This document shows, one piece after another, positions 46,901-56,535 of a DNA stretch of 64,000 nt (the first letter of the stretch is position 1; each line of letters begins with the position of its first letter). The notes beneath the pieces were generated by a model. The model saw only the letters and a list, made by a program, of their open reading frames with translations, was not told the DNA's origin and ran no database searches. The stretch is taken from NCBI RefSeq assembly GCF_031877795.1, contig NC_133932.1:20710180-20774179 (forward strand), written 5' to 3'. Source of the DNA: Strix aluco (lineage: Eukaryota; Chordata; Aves; Strigiformes; Strigidae). The position numbers and the translations under genes were made by a program.

Positions 46901-49111
46901 GAGAAAAAATATTGTGCAGAGAGACTGGGGGGGCTGAAACGCACAGTGGCAGTGCCCCTGTGCAATCATTTCTATACAGGTCTTAACTGATTGTATAGTA
47001 TAGTGTCCTCTACTTGTGCCAAGTGGCTTCAGTTCCAAGCCTCCAGCAGAAGGGAATATCTGTTTGGCCTAACTAGCAGAGGTTCTCATCTGGTGGTTGT
47101 GGTGGTGAGCTACTAGAGCTTTGTAGGTTGGCTCTATCAGGGGCAGGCTGAGAAACCAGCTCATATTCCTTCCAAGCTGTTCTCCCAGCTTTGTTAAGAA
47201 GTAGGGATTATATTCATCTTTTGCCTTCTTAAAGGTTTCTCCAATATATTTTGACTAAAAATTAAATAAAAATTACACCTTCAGTCACCTTTTTGACACT
47301 AAGTTTTAGCTAAGGAAAGATGCAGTTCTGCAGATTTTTATTTGCATGTTGATCATTGTTGTATCAGGTGTGAGCACTGTCAATACCACAGAGAGGACAG
47401 AGGGTGACCTGGAACAGAAAAAAGCTCTGAGGTTGGATTCTGAGCTGGAGAAGATGTGGGCGGTGGTCATGATATCTTGAATAATTATGTATGTCAAAGG
47501 TAAGAAGATAGATAGATAGATGGATCTTTTCTGAAGATAGAGCTTATGATTGATTTTACAAAATCACAAGTAGATTTCTGTCATGGGCCTTGTATTTAAG
47601 GACTCCCCCCTTTCCCACTGTAGTAATTCCATAGAGGTTAGTGGTCTAAAACTCCCCAGACAGGAAGGTGAAATGATCCCAACTAACTTGCACTGGTTTT
47701 GGTTTTGAGTGATTTTGCAGAAGGTGCAGCTGAGCTGTTCTCCCGCCAACATCCACAGAAGTCACCTGGCTCAGTGTCCAATTCTTGGTCATGCCAAAAC
47801 AGAGTGCACTGAATGAGCACAAGACCATTGTTTTATGGATTTCAGATACCTCCTGTATGGCCTTTGGGGAATATGTAGTTATGTGCTAATGTGACATAAG
47901 GTATTTTGCAAATTAAATACTGAGCCTGAGCTCAGGCAGTTGATTTAGATGTGTGAAAGTCTCTCGGCCAGATGACCCCTCAATGTAACCTCCAAGATGT
48001 GGTCTTGCATTAGTCACTTTTTGAATAAGTTTGTGTTTTATTAATTTGGATTGGTACATTTTGTTCCTGATAGATTTTTTTTTTCTTTTGTGCATGTTTT
48101 CATCTTTTTTTTTCCCGCCCAAGGACTCATACCATGAAGACCGTTTGTGAAGTCTGAGCTGCTTTGCTTAAGCAAGATAATATTCCTGAGATGCTGTAAG
48201 AAAAACTCCATTTTATTGCACATGATGAATGTCTGGGATTCACGTTGTGTTTCATGGCACACTTCAAGGTTTCGGGGGACTTATTTCTGAACTTCCTGGT
48301 GCTGGTTCATTGGGATTATTCACTTTACCTGTTAACCCCATCTACCTCCTAGGCAGAGAAGAAGAATTTCTTCATGCCTTTTCTAGTCCTAGAACTGAAA
48401 TTCTCTCACATCTAATGTCAGTTCTTCCAGGTTTTGCCTTCATTGAGGCAACAGATTTCTCATTGTTGTGCTCTTTGAAATGAAGAGATGGTTTCTTTCC
48501 AGCTGTACTTTCTGGGACCTGCCTCCTGTGCAGGGAGGTTTTCCATTTCGGCTACAGCTCTCCATGCAAAGAAGGATTTCCTGGGTTGTTCTCTCTTCTG
48601 AAATGTCCTCTGACGTATTTCTAGTCTATCCTCTGTGCTCTTCAGTTTGCTCTGAGAAAGCTTGAGGCCCTTATTCAACTCTCAGCAGTATAAGCTCAAG
48701 TGGGGGGATGCACAGGAAGCAGAAATGAAGCCAGTGTCAAATTCACTGTTCTGCAAACAGAAACAAAAACCAGGCACAGCGTTTTACGCTAACTGTGGGA
48801 TGTTTTGAAAGACTGTTTTGTCTACAGACTTTTAATAGCATTGTGTCCCTCTCCTCTTTTCCAGGTATTTGTGTAAATTTGCCTTTTGTGTAAAGTATTC
48901 TCTCGTGGGGCTTAAAATTTGGTACCAAATGACAAAGGAAAGATGGTTACGTCTGTATCTGTTTCTGTGGTTACTAAAGCTTCTGACCTCTGCTGTGTTT
49001 TTCATACTTGGGCATGTGTGTAATGTTTCCGAATGTCAAAGCAGACACATATCTTCTAAATACATAAGTCAAGTGATCATTTATCTCCTCATCACTTTGC
49101 CAGGTATCTGA
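43830..49111 (+). CDS. CD160-like single Ig-domain receptor, predicted 4 exons
   Basis: Human CD160 is a leukocyte receptor of the BTLA/HVEM system with one IgV domain. The clear part here is one IgV exon with Cys56, Trp72 and Cys124 in the B, C and F strands and a DSGHYQC motif. The B-strand text EGETLNLNC resembles human CD160 EGTRLNLIC. The gene follows PDZK1, as CD160 does in human. I infer a signal exon before it and two exons after it, which join in phase to 246 residues (human transmembrane CD160 form 234, from memory). The predicted tail has one hydrophobic segment, [20 protein letters not shown], containing a lysine, then a short end. An AATAAA follows at 49198. The Ig exon is firm, the other exons are inference. 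Alternative identity: another BTLA-type receptor. Confidence 0.6.
44602..44946 (+). CDS. CD160-like gene, IgV-domain exon
   Basis: Acceptor aaccacag and donor gtaagc with phase 1 on both sides, the classic Ig-domain arrangement; 115 codons. Key residues: LNLNC (B strand), AHWYKK (C strand), [20 protein letters not shown] (E-F strands) and HFIRVNVT (G strand). Several N-glycosylation sequons are visible, including NQSS, NETG, NVTS, NQSD and NVTG. An in-frame stop at 44592 rules out an earlier start. Confidence 0.85.
45230..46520 (+). mobile_element. CR1 LINE, 5'-truncated, copy 2, in an intron of the CD160-like gene
   Basis: It is nearly identical to copy 1 (33897-35183) and in the same orientation. 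It begins within the RT domain at the 'catgcaggacaaccagatgatc' block and ends in 'ttccaacctagatgattctg' plus ATTCTGTG repeats. It lies sense-strand in the intron after the IgV exon. Confidence 0.96.
45234..46433 (+). CDS. CR1 reverse-transcriptase ORF2, C-terminal part, uninterrupted
   Basis: 399 codons are open from the element's 5' truncation to TAG at 46431-46433. They cover [39 protein letters not shown] and the C-terminal [13 protein letters not shown] region, ending [11 protein letters not shown]. The endonuclease domain and N-terminal fingers are missing, so this is a dead-on-arrival copy rather than a working element. The intact frame indicates recent insertion. Confidence 0.93.
   Translation: MQDNQMIRPSQHGFMKGRSCLTNLISSYDRATCILDEGKAVDVVYLDFSKAFDIISHRILLATLAARGLDGHTFCWVKNWLDGRDQRVVVNRVKSRWQPVTSGVPQGSVLGPLLFNIFIDDLDEGIECTLSKFADDTKLGGSVDLLEGREALQRDRDRLEQWAEANCMSFNKAKCRVLHLGHNNPQQRYRLGEEWLESCQSERDLGVLIDSQLNRSQQCAQVAKKANGILACISNSVASRDREGILPLYSALVRPHLDDCVQFWAPHYKKDIELLERVQRRATKLVKGLEHMSYEERLRELELFSLEKRRLRGDLIALYSYLEGGCRELGMSLFNQVISDRTRGNGLRLRQGGFRLDIKKHFFTERVVGRWNGLPREVVESPSLEVFKSRVDIVLRDLV
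47310..47367 (+). CDS. CD160-like gene, predicted stalk exon
   Basis: Acceptor aagttttag and donor gtgtga enclose 58 bases that enter in phase 1 and leave in phase 2, linking the Ig exon to the last exon without a frame break. It would encode [19 protein letters not shown]. Support comes only from splice signals and phase; the three cysteines could form dimers. Confidence 0.35.
48865..49111 (+). CDS. CD160-like gene, predicted transmembrane and terminal exon
   Basis: Acceptor ctcctcttttccag precedes an 82-codon open frame with [20 protein letters not shown] and [11 protein letters not shown], ending at TGA 49109-49111, with AATAAA about 90 bases later. The layout fits a last exon. If the Ig exon were spliced here directly (phase 1), translation would stop after nine codons, so the intermediate exon at 47310 is needed. 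Confidence 0.42.
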
Positions 49112-49197
49112 TTGTTTATCAGTTCTGAAAGGGCTGCAATTGCTGCTGCTTTGTGAGCCTTTCCATCAAAGGCAGCCTGATTCTGGATTCTTGTTGA

Positions 49198-49203
49198 AAT
49201 AAA
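49198..49203 (+). terminator. Polyadenylation signal AATAAA
   Basis: AATAAA about 90 bases after the predicted CD160-like stop codon. It supports a transcript end near 49220. Confidence 0.5.
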
Positions 49204-51411
49204 CATGTATGTCACATCTGACAGAACCAGCTGCTTAAAGGGCATCCTTGATGCTGAGAAGCAGTAACAAGCAGTATAGATGTCTCGCTAGCTGGGGGAA
49301 GCGGGAGGTGGGGGAGCCCAGTAAGAGCATTGTATGATCCTATGTTTTGGGCTCCACTGAGCCAATTCAGACTGCAGATATTTTTAGCACTATTCTTCAG
49401 CAGGCAGCATGCTGTACAACTTACACATCAGCATGATGCTTCTCTTGTAGGTTGGTGTAGCTATGTTTCCACCTCCTGGCAACTATAAGGAATAGCTGAA
49501 AAGAGACTAAGGAGAATTATGTTTTTATTTTTGCAAGGCACTAGACGATGAAGTAGGAATTTTAAAGAGGCACTTCTCTTGAGCTCAAAGAGACTTTTAA
49601 CTCTTCAAAGTTCAGTATCTATGCTATGTATAGGCACAGAAGCTCTTTGCAAATGGTTTGCTTTCTAACTACTGTGAAAGTGAGTGCTTGAGCTGAAAGG
49701 TCATAAATACAAGGTGCTTGCAGCAGGACTGTAAGTAATAAGACACCAGACATTTTACATTGAGGAAGGCAGCATGAGTGTATATCCATGGTAACTGGGG
49801 ACAGGAACACACTTAGTGAAACTCCAGTCTCTAAAATACCTATACATTCTGCCTATTAAGAACAATTGTTGTAGAGGTACACACTGTTACAGAGGACGTG
49901 TAGTCAAGATTGTTGGTGTTCTGCGAGGTAAGTGTGCTTCAGTAATAAGAAAATGTTAATTTTGCCAAATAAAAATCTCTTTCACAAGTCAGGATGACCT
50001 CTCCCTGTCTTTGACAATAGTGTAGCCAGAGCTGGGTTTTCTTTCAGGAGCTGATCAGAAACCTATAGTGCCTGTTTCTTATTCTTTGCCAGGTCAATGC
50101 CATCTGCCTATTTCACAGGAAAGACCAAAAGTCCATTTGGTAGCCATCTCAGAACTGCTGTGTGTGAACAGGAAAAAGACAAGTTCGAATAGATAATGAA
50201 AAACATATTTCTAGAACCTATAAAGAAATATAGACTGCTAGTCCAAAACTTCCAGATGAAAATGTCTTTTTCAGTGGAAACTGATTTTCAAGCTAACTGT
50301 TCAAGTATGCGTTCAGCCAGGATCCCTTACGGGCATAATGAGCTCACTGTTCCTTATGCCCCTGTTAACTGCATTTGGAGAAGTTTTGTAGCACATGTTC
50401 ATAAGCCTGGTTGAGTAGAAGTGCTGAACTCTATGAGGTTGTTTTCTTTGTTCAGTTGCAGGGACTCCCATGCAAGATGCAGTCGGTGTCCACAACTTAC
50501 TTCTTCTATGTGACACATTGCCTTACTCAGAAAAATCATCCTGTTCAAAGGGGCTTGTTGGAAGCCTATATAGTTCAAAGGTGCCTCCAGTGTATCCCTT
50601 TGGATGAATTTTTAATTCTTTTAGCCAGAGGCTATCTATCATTACAGAAGTCATAAACTAGCTCTGACAATGAACCACATAGAAGCTATGTGCAACCCAG
50701 ATTTTTAGCGGTGGAGACTTTGCAAACAGGCCAAATAAATTTTCCTGCTGTGTAGGAGGGCTGTGAAGTACGCAGCTCTTGGCTCTCCAAGCAGAGAGCT
50801 GAGGAGGAAAAGAGGTGAGGAAAACTAGTGAGAGAGCACTGCCAGCATCATTTTGCTCTCCTATCTCCATTTTGAAGATAGCTGTTTGCCTTTGGGCCCC
50901 GGGGCTGGAGGCATCCTCTCATTGGAAGGGGAGGAAGGCGATGGGGGCGCTGAGTCTGGGCCACACCATGGGGCTGGATGCCTTGCTGTGGGGTGAGTTT
51001 TAATGGCTGCCTGATGCTGTATGTGGCTGAGGGAGTGCTGTGTTTGCCTGCAGAAGCTGGACTTTCTGTGAGTGGCACCCCTGGCAGCTGCTCAACTGAA
51101 AGGGTCCACTTTAATAAGAGACTTATATGGAAAAAGGTATATAATCAGTGATGCAGCCTCATTAGCTGAGCATCCCTAGATACCTTGCCACTTAAAGTGC
51201 AACAGCTCTAAATATGTGTGCATAATGGTGTATCTCTATATATTGATTTTTATAAATACACATATATGCAACAACATGCACATGTAGACACAGCCGCAGC
51301 ACAGATGCTTTTAGCAAATTAAGATGGTTTACGTGTATTTTAAGTAGATCCATAGCTGTGCACCATGGCATGGACTGTACAGGCCTGGCATGGGAAGAAG
51401 GCTGTGGTCTG

Positions 51412-51471
51412 CAGCATGAATGCATGTAGCATGAATGCATGTAGCATGAATGCATGTAGCATGAATGCATG
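51412..51471 (+). repeat. 15-bp tandem repeat, four units
   Basis: Four head-to-tail copies of YAGCATGAATGCATG, identical except for the first base. Each contains the palindrome ATGCAT. The frame is open through it on both strands only because 15 is a multiple of three. Confidence 0.97.
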
Positions 51472-52502
51472 CAGCAAAGGCCTTGTGCTGAGAAGGGGGG
51501 GGCTTCCCGAGTCGCTTCTGATACTTCCTGCACACTCCATGCTAGTTGAATTTTTTTGCATCTTATTTCCCTCTCTTTTGCTTGTTTTGTAGTGCTGTGT
51601 CTCAACTTTTCACACAGCACCTTAGGACATTGACTAAGGAACCAAAAGTCCTGACATGCATGTTCTTCCAGCCTGGAGCAGGCATTGCTCTGCCACCCAG
51701 TCCTCAGGAGTTTCCCCTCTGGGCTGTATTTTAAACCACTCTGGGAAGATGAGAAAATGCAGAGCTTTTACTGGCAATGCCCACAATCCCATGACAGCAT
51801 TAACGTTTGTGGGAGCTGACCTGACTTCATGTCACATTTTCCACCTGCAGACCACTGATCTATAAATGGGCTGGCAGTTCAGGCAACACAAACCTGAATA
51901 AGGACATCCTGTAGGACTGGGCTTCCCCTGGCAGCTCCACCCTTCTGCGTCATACTCCCTTGCATTGAGCATAAAATCTGCCAGAAGTGCTGCTAACCAG
52001 CTGCAACACAGGAAAGAAATGTGGTGAGAAGTTTGACTGAAAACCATTGTGGAGAATTTTTCTAAACCGCTAAGTGATGCAGAGCTATAGGTGTTAAGCT
52101 GGCTCACCAGAAAGGGAGTTTATGACAGTAAAGAAGCCTGTATGGTGAGGAAGGAAACAGGTAAAGCAGAAGCATCACCTTTGGTTTATTATACTGCACC
52201 AAAAGATTGTAGGCAGTGATAAATGCCATTCTGACACTGGTGTCACGATTTTAGTTTGCATTTGAGAGGTGGGATGTGTAGTTTTTTCCAATATAGATAT
52301 GGGTTTCTATTTCAGGTATGCTTTGTTATACAACTGACTTGTTCCACTTGATGTAAAAATCACAGAAATGGAAGCCACTGAAAGAAAACTATTGAGACTT
52401 CTCCTTTGCTATGTGATAACAGTATGGATTTTGTATTTGGAAGTGTTGATCTAGCTGGTCTTTAAACACAGAAGAGGAGACAAGGTTTTCCCTTCGTAAC
52501 TG

Positions 52503-52539
52503 CCCGCCCCCCCCCCCCCCAAAAAAAAAAAAAAAAAAA
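52503..52539 (+). repeat. Poly-C tract joined to poly-A tract
   Basis: About 17 C (one G inside) followed directly by 19 A. Confidence 0.95.
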
Positions 52540-53030
52540 TCCACCTTCTTTTATGTGATCAGTCTGAGGAGGGCTGAGTATGGAGCTCCTTGAGACTGGA
52601 GTAGCTGACTCCCAGCTGAGTCTGTTTGGGGTTCCTGGGACTTCTTTCAGGATGCTCACTGCTCTCCAAGGGAGGAGGAAGCTGTTATTTTCAGAGAAAA
52701 TTAACTTCCCTGGGGTGTGAAGGAGGAGGAGCAGTGAACAGCTGAAGGAGAGAGGCCTGGTAGTCCTGTGTCTCTACCCCTGCTTGGCACTGCCTAAACT
52801 ATGGTTAGTGATGCCACATGTAAGATTGACTGATGGGTGAGGAAGGACCACCTGGTGTTTTATTTCTGCTTTACACCAGTTCTTCTGCTATTTCTGTTCT
52901 TTTTAAAGTGGGAATTATTTGAGGTTTGCAGCTTCTTTACATGCAGTTCGGTATGTGTGGTGCAATTCCATCACATTTGGCTGTGGAGTGGGAGGCCAAT
53001 ACCTTTGGCTGAAAGATAGGGAGGAAACTT

Positions 53031-53738
53031 TCATCTGGGGAGTCTGAGATACGCAGCGATTCTTACTGAAGTGTTTTGGCAGTTAAGTGTCCACCTATAA
53101 ACCATCCCTTTTCTGTTCATCTTTGAATACTTGTATGGGATACTTTTTATTGGATCATCCACATCTCTGAAGGCAGTAAATGTACTTGCAGGTTGTTGGT
53201 TCTCACGTTCTTCCTGGGCAACCAGCAACAAGGTGCAGTAGGTCCACAAGAGGCGGGAATTAAAGTGGTTAAGGTCACAAACATCTCTGTTGTAGACAGA
53301 TTTCATTGCTGGAGTATTGGGATTGAGTGAGAAGCCCCTGAGGTTAATGACCCACAAAGTGGTAAGGGGATTCTGTAGGGCCAGGAGCAGAAGTTGCTTA
53401 GCACAACCATGCTGGTCCAGTGACTGTGCAATTAAGGGAAAACTAGCTACGGTTAAAAAAGAAATCCTTTTTCTTGGCCTCTGGAAATTGCAATGTACTT
53501 GCCTCTGGATATTTAACCTGGAAGTGTCAGGTTTTAAAGGCTTCATTATCAGCAGTACTTCTTCCCATATGTTTGCTGACATTGGATAGAACGGCAGATG
53601 GTTTATACCTGGGAAACTCAAGCTGTTAGGTACATGCACTAGGTTTTTCTCCCATACAATGGAAAATGTAAAGCAAACGTCTTCTCTCTTTCTGAAAGGA
53701 AGAGAACAGGCTACTGGGGTGGTGTTTGTCTCGTTCAT
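53031..53738 (-). CDS. Unidentified 235-codon ORF, minus strand
   Basis: The ATG at 53736-53738 is preceded four codons earlier by an in-frame TAG; the frame ends in TGA at 53031-53033. I recognise no family. The predicted protein is of mixed composition, has no obvious signal peptide or membrane segment and no low-complexity stretch; it contains eight Cys and many Asn, Pro and Leu. No splice context or polyadenylation signal was identified. It could be a lineage-specific gene, the remnant of a retrocopy or ERV, or chance. It is the longest open frame in the window outside CR1. Confidence 0.3.
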   Translation of the reverse strand: MNETNTTPVACSLPFRKREDVCFTFSIVWEKNLVHVPNSLSFPGINHLPFYPMSANIWEEVLLIMKPLKPDTSRLNIQRQVHCNFQRPRKRISFLTVASFPLIAQSLDQHGCAKQLLLLALQNPLTTLWVINLRGFSLNPNTPAMKSVYNRDVCDLNHFNSRLLWTYCTLLLVAQEERENQQPASTFTAFRDVDDPIKSIPYKYSKMNRKGMVYRWTLNCQNTSVRIAAYLRLPR

Positions 53739-53997
53739 TCTTTGCTCCTACTCTCTGTTCCTGACACTGGGTTACAGTGCTTTCTGAAGAGGCTGGCTGC
53801 AAGACAGCTACAGGTGTGTGGTGTTCAACTTGTCTCATGTAATAACTTCATGGGACTAAGCTATTTTCTAGATGGGCTGGCATTAAGAAGGTAAATATTT
53901 CTGAGAGAAGATGCCCACCTGCTTTCTTGAATTACAGCCACTAATGACAAAAAAAAAAAGCCAGACAAAATACTCATATGCTGCACAGCTTTTTTCT

Positions 53998-54019
53998 CCC
54001 CCCCCGCCCCCCGCCCCCG
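53998..54019 (+). repeat. C-rich tract
   Basis: About 22 bases of C with three interrupting G residues. Confidence 0.95.
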
Positions 54020-56254
54020 AGGAAAAAACCCACTTTATTGTAATGTTACCATTAGTATTATTCTAAATATTTATATCTTGATGAATTCAACACACAGACA
54101 TCACAAACATATGCCCTGCTCTGGAGGAAGCTTCAAACTTATTTACCTTCAGGTATATGTTACCAAAACACTGTAATTTTATAGTTGTTTAGAATTACTT
54201 GTTCATAGTAGTTTTGAGAGCTCCTTCTATTATTCTAGTTCTCTCTCTCTTTCAGAAAACCATCTACCCTCTATTTCCCAGTTTGTAGAGAAAGCTTTAG
54301 AGTTTTATGTATTTGGAACTGAATGAAACTAGCTCACGAACTGATGGGTTGAATTTCACAGCTACAAACCATCTGTGGCTTCCACTGATGCCAGCAAGTA
54401 TATGACAAATAGGGAGCCTGAGAAGAAAATGCACTATGGAGGTACAGCTCCTCCAGTTGCTAACAGTGCTAACAACCTTCTGCTGTGCTAGTACAGGGCT
54501 TCATGTATGCATTTTCAGGGCAAGGGTATCTTTCAGAGAATAAAAATGCCAGGAGATTATAAAGTCAAAACAAAGGTCCATTAGCCCAGCAGCATTTGCA
54601 GCAGCCAGCTGCAGATGGTTAATGAAGATGGCTAAGAATAGAGCAAAAACACAACCTCTCCTCTCCCCAAAAAACTTTCAGTTTCTGACAATCAACAGCT
54701 TCCCTACTGCTGCCCCTTTTTGATATGAGTTGTCTCCCTCCCAGGACATTCAAAGTCTTCCTATATTTTGTAACTTCATTTCCAGTGGAGGGACTTGAGG
54801 AATTCCCAGGAGGGGATCATTGCTTGAGCAGCAGTCAAGCCAAATCTGTCCCCTGAGCGGGGACTGCAGGCTGCTCTGGTGCCAAACTCTTCGCAAATAG
54901 TGAACAGGCTGCACAAAAATCACCCAGGGCCTGGCCCTTGAGGTGCACAGGGAATGAGGAGCCACAGACACATTTGCTGCTACATTTCTTCAGGTGCCCT
55001 TACAACTCAGATGCCTAGCAGCTCATGTTAAAACTTTGAGGAGAAATGGGAGAGCTTCGTAAATTGCCATTTGAAGTGCTCCAGTTATTTGTTGCAAATG
55101 CAGTACCAGTGATAACCCCAGCTTCCAGAGTTTCCCATGCTTGAAAGGACAGCTAAAAGTGGAGGCTGACCTGGGAATGTTGAAAATATGGCATAACCAG
55201 TATCTGTCACTTCAGAAAAGGTGCTGGCTGCCTGCAGGCTTCTGAGTCGGTTGCTGTGTGGTTGGCAGCACAGTGTAAGGTTCCTGGCCCCCTGAGGTGA
55301 CAGTCAACCCTGTGTAGGGTGCAAGGACTCATGCCTGCAGAAACCCTGCCTCCCTCTCAGAGCTGAGTGACAAGAGGGGCATGGTTTTGAGAAGAGGGGC
55401 CGTGGTGATGAGGTGGATACATCGAATGCCTCGTAGTGGATGCTGCTGCTGCATGAAAGCTCTGATGGTTAAAAGTGTGTGTTTGGATTTTAAATAATGT
55501 AGCCTTGCTTTGCGTAGTAGTTACCTATCCTTGTACAAGAAGTGGGAGAGCTGACACAGCTGCGTGCAACTGTTTCCTCCTCTTGTTGTCCCTCCCTGCC
55601 CAAAGACACCAGGTGTTATAGAGAACATACTTTTGAGGGCTTCTCTACCCTTTAAAATGTGCTTCTGCTGCAAAGCAGAGCCATATTTTGCTGAGTTAAT
55701 AATGGGAATGGCTGTGACATATCAGTTATTCTTTAAAAAGTTGTGACAACTGATGCACTGATTGATACCTGGTTCTTTATAATCTGCACCTTTTCCTCCT
55801 TCAGATTGTGATAATGTGTATTTTCATTATGTTAGACTTTGCTCTCATTTATCTGATTTTAAGTTGGTGCTTTGCATAGCTCAAGGCCGGTAGCTTCTGT
55901 TTGATGTGCAACAGCAGACAACTTAAGGTTGTGGTTTGTTCTTCTTTTCAAAGCAGTTTCTTTCCCTAGTTTTAACTGTGTCACATCCTTTTCAAGGGAG
56001 TGTACAACCAGATGGTTTGTTTTCACTCAGTTCTTTTGGAGGGGGTAGAGGCTACGTCTGTCTGTGAGACAAACCAGCTGCATATTAAGACTTCAGAACC
56101 ATCAATGAAAAGAAATTCATGAACTAAACAGCTGAAAACAGGAACTATCTGGGATGACAGTCCTAAACTGAGATAGTTCTCACCTCTTTGCAACTATATC
56201 CAGTCCCCTCATGAGGACAGAGAGGGAGGGGATCTCCAGATACATCTCTGCAGT

Positions 56255-56535
56255 TCCCTGGTGCGCAGGAGCCACCTCGTAAGCAGCCACCAGGACCAGC
56301 ATCCACGTTGGACCGGCTGTGTGCACTCGTATCTCTCTCCTCATCCCCAGGACCGTGAGTATCGGAAGACCAGAGCACGCCGCCGACACTGCTGCTGTTC
56401 ATCTCCTGTGCTCCTCTGGCCGAAGGGCTCCTCTCCAGGCTGACAGCCGGGTGGGTAACTTTCCTCCAGCCTCAGCATCCATTGGGATGAATCCGAGCGT
56501 GAGCGGTGCCGTTCCCCAGCTGGAAGGCTGAGGCT
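56255..56535. promoter_or_regulatory. CpG-rich patch, possible promoter or 5' exon
   Basis: Roughly 15 or more CpG dinucleotides fall in about 280 bases, against very few in the flanks. A strong donor-like string (gacc|gtgagt, donor G at 56355) lies inside it. It sits 3 kb upstream of the CD200R-like signal exon on the same strand, so it might be its promoter and first non-coding exon. This is inference from composition only. Confidence 0.3.

Noticed and set aside
51412-51471. Considered as a CRISPR-like array
   Set aside because: The units are head-to-tail without spacers, and the sequence is a vertebrate genome.
51192-51620. 142-codon minus-strand frame with repeated CYMHS units
   Set aside because: The peptide repeat is a by-product of the 15-bp tandem DNA repeat, which stays open in several frames.
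52837-53019. Hydrophobic frame VLLLFLFFLKW considered as the CD160-like membrane exon
   Set aside because: The phase is compatible, but there is no polyadenylation signal or good exon structure; the exon at 48865 has a better acceptor and an AATAAA.
53626-53838. 70-codon minus-strand frame overlapping the 235-codon ORF, considered as its frameshifted N-terminus
   Set aside because: No homologous protein is known to justify joining the frames.
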